DNA from: Amyelois transitella
Taxonomy: Eukaryota; Arthropoda; Insecta; Lepidoptera; Pyralidae
DNA length: 64,000 bases
Assembly (NCBI RefSeq): GCF_032362555.1
Contig: NC_083522.1
Coordinates: 6,922,001 to 6,986,000, forward strand
Direction: 5' to 3'
The notes under the pieces were generated by a model. The model was not told the origin of the DNA and made no database searches. It worked only from the letters and a program-made list of their open reading frames with translations. Shown here in pieces: positions 37,543-49,038 of this stretch. The stretch's first letter is position 1. Each line of letters opens with the position of its first letter. Made by a program: the position numbers and the translations under genes.

Positions 37543-37829
37543 CCGAACGTTATCTACGGGTACCTATTCTTTTGATGACCCATACTTAATTTGATAATCT
37601 TATTTATTGGTATGTTTTTTTACCCCACTAAAAGTTGAGAATAGGTATATTAATAATCTCACATACACGAGTAACTACACACTAATTTAAGTAAGTATTT
37701 AAAGTGCGTCGTTTTGTTGATAAATATGGTTCGTGTACTAGTAAAATTGTATGTAGTTTCCATTTATTTATTATATCCGTGTGCTCCATGCGTTTGCATA
37801 CACGTCAACAGATTATACCACTTTTCATT

Positions 37830-37882
37830 AAGCCTCAAAAGCCTACATCACTGGTCAGGAGTGATGTAGGCTTTTGAGGCTT
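37830..37882. repeat. Perfect foldback, 23-bp arms
   Basis: Arms 37830-37852 and 37860-37882 are exact reverse complements around a 7-base loop. It lies between the genes at 36476 and 38044, outside any repeat family I recognise. Confidence 0.9.
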
Positions 37883-38043
37883 CTTCGGCGCGATTCTTTC
37901 AAATGTGACAGGAGGGAGAAGAAGAACTTAGAAAACTTCAATTTTATTCTTTTTTAAACGTTAATAAGCTTTTATTACAATTACATAAATTTTTATTAAA
38001 AGATGTAAGTACATAGTACACGTTATTTGACGTTGTTATTTGT

Positions 38044-40236
38044 TTATTTTACTTCCTGTAGATATGTTTGTTCAGAAGTTGATTCAAGTTCTTCATAGGG
38101 AACAGCACCTATATCTCCACTTGGCTCATCAGGTTTCGGCGCGTTAGGGAAACCAGTTTGCCCAAGGTCGTTTTGAGTTTCTTGGTAAAAGTAATTTTGT
38201 CCATGCCAGGGTCCGTGACCAAAGCCATGTTGCCAATACCAGGAGGCATGCCCGAATCCGTTTTGCAAGTGCCAAGAGCCCTTTTCAAAACCATTTTGCC
38301 ACTGCCAAGGGCCCTGTCCAAATCCATTTTGCCACTGCCAAGGCCCTTGGCCAAATCCATTTTCTGTTTGCCAAGGCCCTTGTCCAAACACATTTTCTCC
38401 AAAGTTATCTTGGTGTAAAGCATCTTGGTTTGTAAATTCAGTTTCAGCAAAATTAATTTGACTTCCTTCTTGATTGGGTACTAGTGGGAAATATTGACCA
38501 TGATCTCCTTGACCTTGACCTTGATCTCCTTGAATTCCATTATTGTGTTCATTCTGACTCATAACATGCTCATCGGTTACAGATTGAAATGTGTTTTCAG
38601 TTTGTCGAAATTGATCATCAATGTTCCGATTTTTTACGGGAAAGTTAGGGTTTTGTCCGATGTAATCAAAGTTTGGATTGAAATATCCATGGTGTCCAAA
38701 ATCGCTAGGGTTCGGCCCAAAAGAGGGACCGAGCTTGCCGTAATATCCATGTCCGAAAGTACCTTGGTTTTGACCAATATTACCCTGGGTTTGACCAAAA
38801 TTACCCTGGTTTTGTCCAAAACTGCCATGGTTTTGCCCGAAACCACCATGGTTTTGCCCGAAACCACCATGGATTGGACCATAACCTTGATTTTGCCATG
38901 GGTTGTTGGAATTCGGTCCAAAGTTTTTCTGAACATGACTTCCTTGGCCTTGCAAATCCATTCCAATTCCATTATTGTGTTCATTCTGAGTCATAACACG
39001 CTCATCGGTTACAGATTGAAACGAGTTTTCAGTTTGTCGAAATTGATCATCAATGTTTCGATTTTTTGCGGGAAAGTTAGGGTTTTGTCCGATGTTACCA
39101 AAGTTTGGATTGAAATATCCATGGTGTCCAAAATCGACAGGGTTCGGCCCAAAAGGGGGTTGACCAAAGCTGCCGTAATATCCATGTCCGAAAATACCTT
39201 GGTTTTGACCAATATTACCCTGGTTTTGTCCAAAACTGCCATGGTTTTGTCCAAAACTGCCATGGTTTTGCCCGAAACCACCATGGATTGGACCATAACC
39301 TTGATTTTGCCATGGGTTGTTGGAATTTGGTCCAAAGTTTTTCTGGTTGAAGTCAAATTCGTTTCCATAGATCGTTGACGGGTACGCTGAAAAAAAAGTT
39401 ATGGTGTTTTTAGTTGCGGCATAATACAGGATAATTTCTTTTAGGTGCATTTAGCTTACAAGTCGGAATCATTAATCGCTAATCCATCAATGCCTATAAT
39501 TCAAATTCAGAATTGGAATGTTAGATTGTAAAAGGAACTCACCATGGCATGCTACAGCAATACCTAAAATAAGGCAGATCATCTGAAAAACAAAAATAAA
39601 ACAATTAAACTAGGCAAAATGAAAATTCTGTAAAGATGGTGAAATGTCACATAAATATATTTAGAATTTTTTTCCAACCTATGAATAAATTTAACAGACT
39701 ATTTAATAAATTGATATAAATTGCAAATGTTTGCCGCGGAAGGGTTTTATTTTATTTTACCCATTTCTTCAAATTTTACAACACAACACTTAATCCAATT
39801 TACTGGTATATTTACTCTTTTTTATAATAATCTGAGTAGGTAATTAATCTTTTTTTTATAGTAAAATATAATAATATGTACATTGCTGGTTGCATTCTTA
39901 TGGATGATTTCGAATCTGATATCGACTTTAACTTTCTCGTGGGAAATAACTTTATTTGATATCTTAAAGTTATAGTTTTTTACATCCGTGTAGTTCGGTT
40001 ACGAAGAGGACCACTCAATATTGTTTCAATGGGTGTCGTATAAGGCGACAAAGAGAAGCTAATAAACTTCGAATTCTTATTTAAGGGGATGTGCTAGCAA
40101 CCTGCCTCTATTTGAATCTAAATTCCATCATTAAGCTATACAGCTGAACGTTGCCTTTAAGTTTTTTAAGACTACCGTCTCTGTCTTCTTTGCAAAGGAT
40201 ACAGACGTGATTAAATTTACTCACTTTGTGCGCCAT
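38044..40236 (-). CDS. Secreted Gln/Asn/Gly repeat protein
   Basis: Exons on minus: 40225-40236 (MAHK), 39543-39582 and 38044-39386 (12 + 40 + 1343 nt), giving 464 residues. The signal peptide is MAHKMICLILGIAVACHG. The chain has FGQNHGSFGQNQG-type heptads, then HHGYFNPNF and a charged FRQTENSFQSVTDE segment. This whole unit of about 140 residues is duplicated in tandem. Next comes a run of NGFGQGPWQWQ-type 11-mers, unusually rich in Trp. The end is acidic (EELESTSEQTYLQEVK). The exon plan equals that of the two Gly/His-rich genes, so it is probably a diverged paralogue. The AATAAA at 38043-38048 overlaps the stop. Confidence 0.85.
38503..39366 (-). repeat. Intragenic tandem duplication, 414-432 bp
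   Basis: Two copies of one block: the segment at 38539 recurs at 38971 (offset 432) and the one at 38891 recurs at 39305 (offset 414). The two offsets differ by 18 bp through repeat-number change. Similarity is high, with scattered substitutions, so the event is fairly recent. Confidence 0.85.
39996..40212 (+). repeat. SINE family A copy
   Basis: Head-less copy in intron 1 of the Gln/Asn/Gly gene. Its tail (GGATACAGACGTGATTAAAT) stops about 10 bases from the splice donor of the first coding exon. Confidence 0.75.
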
Positions 40237-41080
40237 TAAGTCCTTAAAAAATATCACAACAATAAAATGCAGTCAATCTTTCAAAATCAGCTGTAACAAT
40301 GAACCCTCTGCACTTAGATCTTGTATTTATTGAGCTTCATAACAACTATCACTATCTTATCGACATCCAATAATCAAGATGAACGTTTGGGTGATTCAGA
40401 CCTGATAATGTTTGATACAGGGCCCATTTACATCACTATGGCGTCGTGTTGTATTCATATACCTAAGAAGACATTTCGAAAAAAGTAAAACTTTATGTCC
40501 TTATTAAAGTTTTATGAAACAGACATATTTTGTCTTTATCCAAATAAATAATAAATAATAGCTACAAGATACAAGATGGTTAGATGGATTAATACTGGAT
40601 GACTTTTGTTTAACGTAACCACTTTCTTACTATATTTCTACTGCGGATAAATTCATCAAAGTATTTGGGTACTTCTCAAATTTCGTGCAATTCGTATATT
40701 TTGGACGATTAAAAAAAAAGTATTCACATTTGAGCTGTCTTATTAATTTCAAACTATCCATTTTAAAAAGGGCTACCGAGGCCATGCAACGTGATCCCCT
40801 TATTGTAGATATAAAGAGAGTTACAGCATATTTATGTGTCAAAATGTCACTACCATACGTGTCCCGAAGGCAAACACTAGAGTTCAAGACATCGGATATT
40901 AGAAATGTGCATTTGTAGCGCTATTTTAGCAATACAATATTAAAATATATTTATTAAGGTGTAATTATTTAAATTTATAAATTTATAGATAATATAGATC
41001 ATTAAAAAAAACTAAATTTAAGTTTTGTCACGTTAATTTTGGTCTTTACCATCAGCATAGATAAAACTGCAAAACCATTC
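40237..41080. other. Gene-free stretch
   Basis: A 77-codon frame on plus (40685-40918) has no splice partner or recognised family. Nothing else is seen. Confidence 0.4.
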
Positions 41081-41835
41081 ATGTACGTTAACCCTAGAAA
41101 CCCGGCTCCCCGCTCCCCGCCTCCGACTCGCCCGCTATTCGGCAGGCAGACGCAGTGGGAGGTGGCCGTGCGTTTGCTTCGCCAAAAAATCAATGAGAAT
41201 CGTGAATTTTCAAGTTTGGTACGAGATTTGGTCTTTACCATCCCTTTACTTTTAAGGTGAGTATTGTGATTTTAATTACATTGTATTTTTTATGATGAAG
41301 TTTGATAGTTTTTATAGCCGTAGTCCATTTTTCTGATTTATTGTACTTATAATTTAGTTACTAAAATTCGAAACATGCCATAATATCATTACCTTCACGA
41401 TCATTACGTTCGTTTACCATCAGCATTCAAATTGAAGGTGAAGATCCTAAATTGAAGGTAATGATAAACAAAAAGCTTTTAAACAATCGCATAAAAAGGG
41501 GGTTATAGGTAACTTAATAAGTATTATCACTTACTAAAAACGAGAACTACTAGTACCTACTAGAACTAGTTTATCATTATATCTAGCAGATATCCAAAAA
41601 TGGAGAAAATGGGTGAAGGTTTAAGGGGGTGAAAACAGTCACGGCTTTTTGTATGAAAAATGTTTTTGGAAACGATCCTATTAAGTAATAAGATAATACA
41701 AGATCTGTAATTAATCAGTTTTCATTTTTTTTATGCAGAATAATAATAGAAGAAGCAAACATGGTTAAAGTAAATAAGAAAAGTCGTGAAGAAAAATTGG
41801 AGCAAGCCCGTCTCCACAAGAAAAAAGAAATATGA
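41081..41835 (+). CDS. Small two-exon gene, 90-residue basic protein
   Basis: Exons 41081-41256 and 41739-41835 join in frame through a GTGAGT donor and a TTTATGCAG acceptor. The product starts MYVNPRNPAPRSPPPTRPLF. It has a helical middle (WEVAVRLLRQKINENREFSS, then VFTIPLLLRIIIEE) and a Lys/Arg-rich end (KKSREEKLEQARLHKKKEI). GC content in the first exon (Pro/Arg part) is well above its surroundings. The family is not recognised; it could be host or transposon-borne. The first Met is assumed, and the frame is open a little further upstream. Confidence 0.5.
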
Positions 41836-43346
41836 AGAAACTCTCTTTGTACTGAAATACCTAAAGAATGATTGATATTAACTATTTTTATTTTGATTTA
41901 AGTTTAAATTACTTACAAGTTTAGTTAAGTTTTTGTTTTTATGTCTCAGTCATCTGAGTTTAATTATTATGTATGACTTACTTTCTTTATTTGATGTTTA
42001 ATATACTGTTGAGTATTACTGTTAAAGATTATTATATTTTAATTATGTTTGATTTACGTTGATCGACGAATATGTAACAATATTAGTTGTGTAATAAGTA
42101 AATTACTTACTTATACTACTAAACTAAATATATATATTTAAAAAAACCGTGTTTAATTTAATGTTCTACACTTATCAATATTAAAGAGTTCAAAATCATT
42201 ACCAGTAGATATAAACAAAAAGTACCATCCGCAGTCGGTAATGACTATCATTACCGGCTACAATTAATTTTTTAAAACTCTATAACTTTAAGATTTATCA
42301 GGGCAATTGCTTGAAACTTATCTATAATATTCAGGATAACGTATATTTTGAGAATATTGATCAAAATTTCAGTTCTCCAAAAATAGGCGAGAATTTTCAG
42401 AATTGCACCAAACGAGAGAAATACCCATTTATTGACCAGGTGTGTGATGTTTAATGAAACCCATGGAGTGTTCAATAAATTTGCTTTTCCGACAAAATAT
42501 GGTTGGGTTTACGTTAGCTACACGCGTAATTTTTTTTTAAATATACTTGAATGACCTACCGCAAGTTTTACAATCATTAGCTTTTAAAATATACCTAAAT
42601 TTAAGAGCCAATGAATCATGAATTTATAAATTTTAGGTAAACAAAGGCACATATTTATTTTTCTATCTACCGAAAATTTTATCTGACTGCCTTCCAGATA
42701 ACATACAGCTCAAACCACTGGGCTTTGAAATTAGGTATGTAGTTTCATAGGTCCCTAAAATGTTTCCTCGGAAACGGGAATTCACGGGTTTTTTTGTTAT
42801 ACGCGGGTGGAGCCGCGGGCGTCCTCTAGTTTTATTATTAAAATAGAAAGCAATTCAATAAACACACGGAATTTCACTAGATAACTTATCGTCAAGGGAA
42901 ATCGTTTGTAAATGCTACTTCAGATAAATCTCAAGAGTAGGCATTGGAAAACCCTGTGGTTGGAATAGCGAACTTTCCCGTTTAGTTTATATGAATCACT
43001 ACATATAATTTGGAGTTCCTTTACTGGTTGAAGAAAACTCAATTATTAAAAAAATACTTAGCAAAAGAAACATGTTAGGATCATAGTAGGTAGAAAGATC
43101 TAATCTGAGTTCCTTTCCTTCCCTTTGGCAAAGAGGCATGTACGGAATGGAGTAAAACTAAGAAGTCACTGTTTGTGCTAACAATTTATTATGAGCTTAT
43201 AAAATTCGAAATAAAATCTATTTACATGACCAGTCCAAATCTACTGAGGCCTGCCGCTAACCATTTCTATGGAAGATATTGAAATGGATGTAGAAATCTG
43301 GTTATTATGGTTAAGGGAAATCCAACACTGTGCTGTTCAGTCTAAT
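41836..43346. other. Gene-free stretch with a possible Helitron end
   Basis: No exon seen. ATCATTACC/GGTAATGAT-type inverted motifs recur at about 41385, 41450, 42190 and 42240, hinting at an unrecognised element. A Helitron-like end lies at 42690-42829. Confidence 0.4.
42690..42829 (+). mobile_element. Non-autonomous Helitron-like 3' end
   Basis: GC-rich hairpin CGCGGGTGGAGCCGCG, then CGTCCT and CTAG, with T as the next host base. This fits a Helitron 3' end (CTRR, insertion before T). The upstream AACGGGAATTC-type block is common in lepidopteran dispersed repeats. No 5' TC end was located. Confidence 0.35.
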
Positions 43347-44551
43347 TTAGTGTTTGCCGAGTCCCCAGCCGGCGCCGAGTCCGTAGCCTCCGCCGAGTCC
43401 ATAGCCTCCGCCCAGTCCGTAGCCGCCGAGACCGCCGACGGGCACTGCAGCTACAGCCGGAGCGGCAGCCACTAATCCTCCGTAACCACCGCCAAGCAGC
43501 AGGGCGCCATCGTGGGCTTGTCTGGCGACAGTGTCGGCGACAGCTTGCGCCTGAGCCGCGCTACTGGCGACAGCTGCGGCCTGAGCTCTCGCGGCGTTCG
43601 CGATACGAGCGGCTTCCACTGCGCGAGTATTGGCAATAGCGATAGCTTGAACGCGCGCAGCATTGGCCAGACGTTCAGCTTCTACGGCACGGGCCAGCTC
43701 GAGAGAGCTAGCGGCGGCGGCGCGTCTTGCTGCTTCAGCGGCTCTCGCGTTTTCGATGGCTGCAGCCTGGGCCCTCTGTACGTTAGCGATGCGAGCAGCA
43801 TCTAGAGCCTGAGCGTTGTTGATGGCGTTAACCTGACCGGCTCTAGCTGCGGCTTCAGTCACACGGGCTCCTTGGATGGCGGCGGCGGCGGAGTTGGCGA
43901 TCTGAGCTGCTTGGACGGCTTGAGCTTGCTGGATAGCGCTAAGTTGAGCAGCTCCTACGGCCGCGGCGCTGTTAAGTCCGGCAGCACTGCCGATGACGGC
44001 GGGACCTGCTGCGACGACACCGGCGGGGCCGACGAGGCCAGCACCGTAACCGCCGTAGCCCACACCATGGCCGATAAGGCCCGTCGCTGCTACTGGCAAA
44101 ATACCGGACTGTGCAGGCTTAGAATCCTTCTCTTGTACGACACCTAAAGAAAAATGTATTTTTTAGGTAAGTATTATTTAAGATCCTAGTTCATATTTTA
44201 ATGCACGGCAAGCAGTTCATCTCACCTTCTCCAAGCACTTCATAGATGACGGCGAGGACGAAAAGGATCTGTGAAAACACTTTTTATTAGACATTTGTAC
44301 AATTTACAGGACATTTTATACAATTTTGCTGATTAAGTTTCATTATCGTAGGTATTTATCTATTTTGAAAAATTAATTGTAATTTTTTTTGTAATATACA
44401 GCTGTATTAATTTACTATTAAAATAATAATTTCTCGATTAATATTTTTGAAAATGCTTTTTAATATTTCAATGACAAATATTAATTTTATTTTTCCTCTG
44501 AGAGTCGTGCTATGCTGATAACGATTCAAATCTTACCGTTAGTCGAGACAT
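43347..44551 (-). CDS. Secreted Ala-rich helical-repeat protein with Gly/Tyr ends
   Basis: Exons on minus: 44537-44551 (MSRLT), 44226-44268 and 43347-44143 (15 + 43 + 797 nt), giving 284 residues. The signal peptide runs MSRLTILFVLAVIYEVLG. After a Gly/Val/Ala-rich part comes a core of about 150 residues of repeats like NARAVEAARIANAARAQA. Ala is regularly spaced with Arg and Glu, so a long amphipathic helix or coiled coil is likely. The C-terminus is GYGLGGGYGLGGGYGLGAGW. This combination is typical of secreted structural proteins, but no family is claimed. A TATA box lies at 44635. Confidence 0.85.
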
Positions 44552-44634
44552 GGTATTGTTTATTTGTTTGCCTGCTACACTCGATCAGATGGCACAGTTG
44601 GTGCAATTATGTTCATTACATCAATGCGCACGCA

Positions 44635-44642
44635 CTTTTATA
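44635..44642 (-). promoter_or_regulatory. TATA box of the Ala-rich gene
   Basis: TATAAAAG on minus, 84 bases upstream of the ATG. Confidence 0.7.
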
Positions 44643-47269
44643 CTGCACCGAAAATTATTAACATCAAATTAACAATTCTAAACAGTACATTTGCCGCCCC
44701 ATTTGAATATGATTATTTTGTCCAGTAAAAACTGCTTGCAGGCTTTGTTGCCAATACAAATGAAATAATTTCAGTATATGGATCTGTAGATAGATAATAA
44801 CTTGCCTAATTTTGTATTAAGAGCGGACGGCGACATAGCTTGGGTTTGTTGAAGACAAAATGATCCAACTTTTCTAAAGTTGTAGAAAGATTTTACAAAG
44901 TTCTTTTATTTTTTGATGATTTGCGTGTTGTGAAATTGTAAGAACTTTTATGCTAAAATTTTATCGATTTGTGGTACTTTATTATTTTACATACGAAATG
45001 TCTAAAAAAGTCTAAAACCTTTATAAGCTGCAACACGTACAAGAATTGATTTTAAAAATTTGTATGAGATTGTTGCTCATTGACAGCTTGAAAATGAATC
45101 ACGTCAATCAACCAATCATTTATTTGCCTTAAAATTAATAGGAAAAGTGTTACAAAAATCTACTGATCAAATACATGAAAATACTTAGGTACCTTTTTTC
45201 AACCTTCTGTGATAGAACTAAGCATATGTCAAGCTTTATTGAAAAAAAAAACCTTTTTTCTTCTTGGTTAATTCTGTGGGTTTCGTAAAATATGGTTTTT
45301 AAGTCACATGAATCCCTTAATTGAGATTTGTCTATCCTAATCATTTGCCTTCGCAAGGTTCATAATAACTTAACTGAAATACACAATGTACTTAATTACA
45401 TTCATCCTCAATTCTAATTATTTCCGACAACACTAATGTAGAAATTCTTAATGCACTACTTAAAATTAAGTGTTTGTGTCCTTTTCATTTGACTCTTTTA
45501 ACATTATCCTCGAAGTATTAATTCTGGTTGTATCCTCTTCTTAAGGAGAAGCCCAGGGTCCGACCCTGCAGAGAAACCTAACCTAGTTTCAGTCATGGTT
45601 AGGCACCTATCCAGTTGTCCTTATAAATAGGGCGAGTTAGAGCATAACCTCATAAACATTCTTGCAGGCTGAAGAAATTTGGCTGGATCGGATCTTAGAA
45701 GATGGTTACAAAATGTCAATTCTATACGCGGAAGGCGGCACAACTAGTGATCAAATTTCAACGTACCAAACTCGGTCATTGATCTGGTAGCCAATCATGA
45801 CTCTGAGCTGTGCAAATGTCCTATCCGACTTTTGATTTTCCTCGCTGTAAGAGCACCGGTTGGCATTCAAACATCGCCATTAGTGTATATGTCCGTAACT
45901 TTTTTATTTTTTTTAAATATAATTTTTTATTCAATACATATACCACAAAGTATATTCATAGATGTTTTTATTTTCTGATAAATTGGGTCTCATGTAGGTA
46001 TGTCGAAATTGTCGCATTTTGTAGGTACATGTAATTTAGAAAGACAACAAACTTTGTGAATACTCAGGGACGACGAAAACTTCTTAAGGTTATCATTTTA
46101 CCCCACTTTATGTCCTCTTCAAGGTATTTCGCTTCCTTCGAAATTTTCTGAAGACTCGTAATCTGATTATGCTATTTGTTGCAGATTGACAAACTCATGT
46201 AATCTACATACCCACCTGGCTCTAGAAGTTAGCATTACTAGTTTTCTGGAGCTGAAATAAACCGGCAGTTACCTGAATGTGCGTGTCAATGTTGGTCTGT
46301 TAGCCAATACCTCGGTCTGACTAATTGGCCAAGTATATTCATCAGTTGCTAATGCAATATAGATTATGTCGGTTTAAATTTTCATCATCAAAATTTTATG
46401 TAGGTAGGAAAAATAATGGTAACGAAGAAAAAACAAAGAGAGAGAGAGACACACAGAGCTGCTTCTCTTCCCGTGGAGCTGGCAAAGGTCAGTCTAGGGA
46501 GAGGCTTCTTCTACCCCGTAAGTGATTAATAGGTGATATTATTTTATGAATTTAATTGTAATTATATTTATTTCAAATCAATTCTCGCAAAGTCTAAATT
46601 TTTTTTAAATCTTCACTCTATTTATAAATAAAATGATCACTTATTTTAGCATATTATCCAGCCTTTTTAGACTCGTGAGTTGATTTATCAGCTTAATTAT
46701 GATTATGGCGCAGACCTGCTGAAGCGCGACCATTGAATAATAACGAGTTATCACAGGACCCGCCCAGTGGAATGCAGTATGTTGGTGTTAGGTATGACAG
46801 CGCTGAAAATGTTGTCTTCCCGTGGGATTAGCAAAAAATCATATTTTTCTTTAATACGTCTTTTATAATTGTCGTGATATCTCACACCACATTAAAAATT
46901 GTTCTAATACCGGGTAGCAACAGGGATTAATTAATGGAGTAATGTTGGCGTTGGTTAAAACGTTTCGTTGCATCATCTCGGACGCGAGGCAGGGCCGAAT
47001 GTTAAGGATGTTACTAATTTCGATTTGCATATTAATTTGTGCCTGAAAATCTTCCATTCTGGAAAATTTTCTAGATTTCATTTTCAGATGTACGGTCGCG
47101 TTCATAATTGCAGTCATAGTTCGCAAAACTTTATAGCTTGCAGTCACCGGTATCACTCACACATTCACACAAATAACACAATAAACAACAAGCGGTGAAC
47201 CGTTGGGTAACGCGCCGTCAAGAAGAGGGTAGTGTAAAAAGTCGACCGCGCAGCGGCCGTCGTCCGCTT

Positions 47270-47850
47270 ATCAACACAGCGACACGCCACACAGCGGAGA
47301 TCCATGGTGGAACAGTACGAAAATAATGGCTTCATACCGACCAGAACATTTGCGGAACAGTTCGACACATCAGTGGTTACTGTTCGTCGAGTTTGCACCG
47401 TGAGGGATTCCACCACAGACAGCCAGCAAGAAAGCCGTATTTATCCGAAATAAATAAGCAAAAACATTTAGAATTTGCTCGGCAGTATTTGGATTTTGAC
47501 TGGAAAAAAGCGATATTTACGGACGAAAAGTTCGTTTATGTCATCGCAACACGGTAGGCTTCATTTATGGCGAAGAAATGCAACTCGGTATGAAGAAAAA
47601 AATATTGTGCCAAATATGGAGTCTGGACGCATATCTAATATGTGGGGGCTGGATGAGTGCTGCTGGGCCTGGGGAACAGGTGTGGATAGCAGGACGCGCT
47701 ACAGCTGTTCTTTATGTGCAAGTGCTGGAAGAAACCATGTTACCAACTGTGCGGTGTATTTATCCGATTGATGATATGCCAACAATATCATTTGTGCAAG
47801 ACAACTGCCCTGTGCATCGAGTCCATATAGTGCGTGAAAGGTTCTGCCAG
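47270..47850 (+). mobile_element. Tc1-like DNA transposon, decayed and 3'-truncated
   Basis: Plus-strand frames give a helix-turn-helix piece (ENNGFIPTRTFAEQFDTSVV, then TVRRV), the first catalytic region (EFARQYLDFDWKKAIFTDEK), SSQHGRLHLWRRNATRYEEK, and the second catalytic region (PTISFVQDNCPVHRV). The pieces lie in three frames, and the family's last third is missing after IVRERF. I could not place the inverted repeats. Confidence 0.75.
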
Positions 47851-48299
47851 TTTATATTAAAACCACTAATTACTTAGATAGTATTTTAAGGACAGCTTCA
47901 ATATCTTTTCTTTATGAAAACGAATAATTAAGCTGTAACCTTCATAACAGGAGATAAGTAGATGATATAATTAGTGTAATATGCTGTATGTATAGCTTTA
48001 TATAATCATCGATATGTAAACAAAACTATAGGTAAACTGTTTCAATAAAATTTACTAATTTTAATTATTGAATGTTTTATTTTGATCCCTCTTGTTTAAT
48101 ATTTCTTGCTGATTTCCGTGTTTGAAGACACGGGTATTGTAATTCTTAGATATCAGTTAGTTAGTTAGTCAGTCAGTTACTTAGTTCAAATGGCACCTTG
48201 AAACATTAAAAATTGTAACACAATTTTTTTTTTAAATATACAAAAAAAATCCTTGAATAACTTCGGAATCCAAGTAACGCTAGTAACTAGAACAAGCGA

Positions 48300-48379
48300 G
48301 TGTGAGCAAGCGAGATTATCTAATATATCTTAGATCAAGCGAGATTATCTAATATATCTTAGATCTCACTTGCTCACAC
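48300..48379. repeat. 29-bp direct repeat nested in a 16-bp inverted repeat
   Basis: A 29-base unit (CAAGCGAGATTATCTAATAT and on) occurs twice back to back at 48307-48335 and 48336-48364. The pair is bracketed by 16-base inverted arms (48300-48315 and 48364-48379, one mismatch). Confidence 0.9.
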
Positions 48380-49038
48380 GAAGTAATAAAATTGCTACCC
48401 ACTAACTTTCAAAGGAACCACTACCTATGTTAGGGTCGTGTGCAGACAAATTTTCAACCTTATCGAATTGACATAAGTCTGGCAGTCGCAGGCTTCCCTC
48501 TATAGGCAAATCTTATGCAAATAATGAGAGACGACGATATCTCGATCGACAATTATCGTTCGGCCATCGTCGATTACCGTCTCTTTCTGTTTTGTTATGT
48601 TATATGTCATAGAATAATAAACTGTTTTACTTAGTAATCATTGGTATTCATTTGATGGAATATTTATTCTTTTTAAATATGCATGTGTGTGTGTATCTAG
48701 TGGAACCACAGTGCACGCTATTTTAACCCGTAAGAATTTTAAAACTATGACTGCAGATATGAACGCGATCGTACATTCAACATTACAAAAACGAAACCTA
48801 TTCCAGGCTTCTTTCCACTGAAGATAAAGTCAGAAAGATAAGGTAGCTTGGTTGGGCTATTCAGAACGCCGATAAGGCTGTCTTATGTTCTCCTTCCCAT
48901 TTTTAGGAAGGGAAGATTAAAGGAAGAATTGCAGTGTTGGCCTGTTTAATGGAGTGAATAAAAATACATGTATTATTTAAATAGTAATTATTTAATTTAA
49001 ATTTACTATAATTACGGAAACAATAATTGAATTAATAA

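Larger units (their letters stand above)
44643..49038. other. Gene-free stretch
   Basis: No host exon is supported. It holds a decayed Tc1-like transposase (47270-47850), a compound repeat (48300-48379), and a weak SINE-B-like patch near 45545-45660. The rest is AT-rich and unassigned. A minus-strand frame at 46863-47156 abuts the Tc1-like piece and may be part of the same or another element. Confidence 0.5.

Noticed and set aside
38494-39378. 294-codon plus-strand frame
   Set aside because: Antisense of the repeat exon of the Gln/Asn/Gly gene; it only stays open because the repeat has few TA-containing codons on that strand.
40685-40918. 77-codon plus-strand frame
   Set aside because: Looks somewhat protein-like but has no splice partner, domain or promoter that I can identify.
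43512-44147. Plus-strand frames over the Ala-rich gene
   Set aside because: Shadows of a GC-rich repeat exon; the minus-strand gene has signal peptide, splice sites and TATA box.
48307-48364. CRISPR-like direct repeat
   Set aside because: Two copies back to back without a spacer in a eukaryotic intergenic region; a simple tandem duplication.
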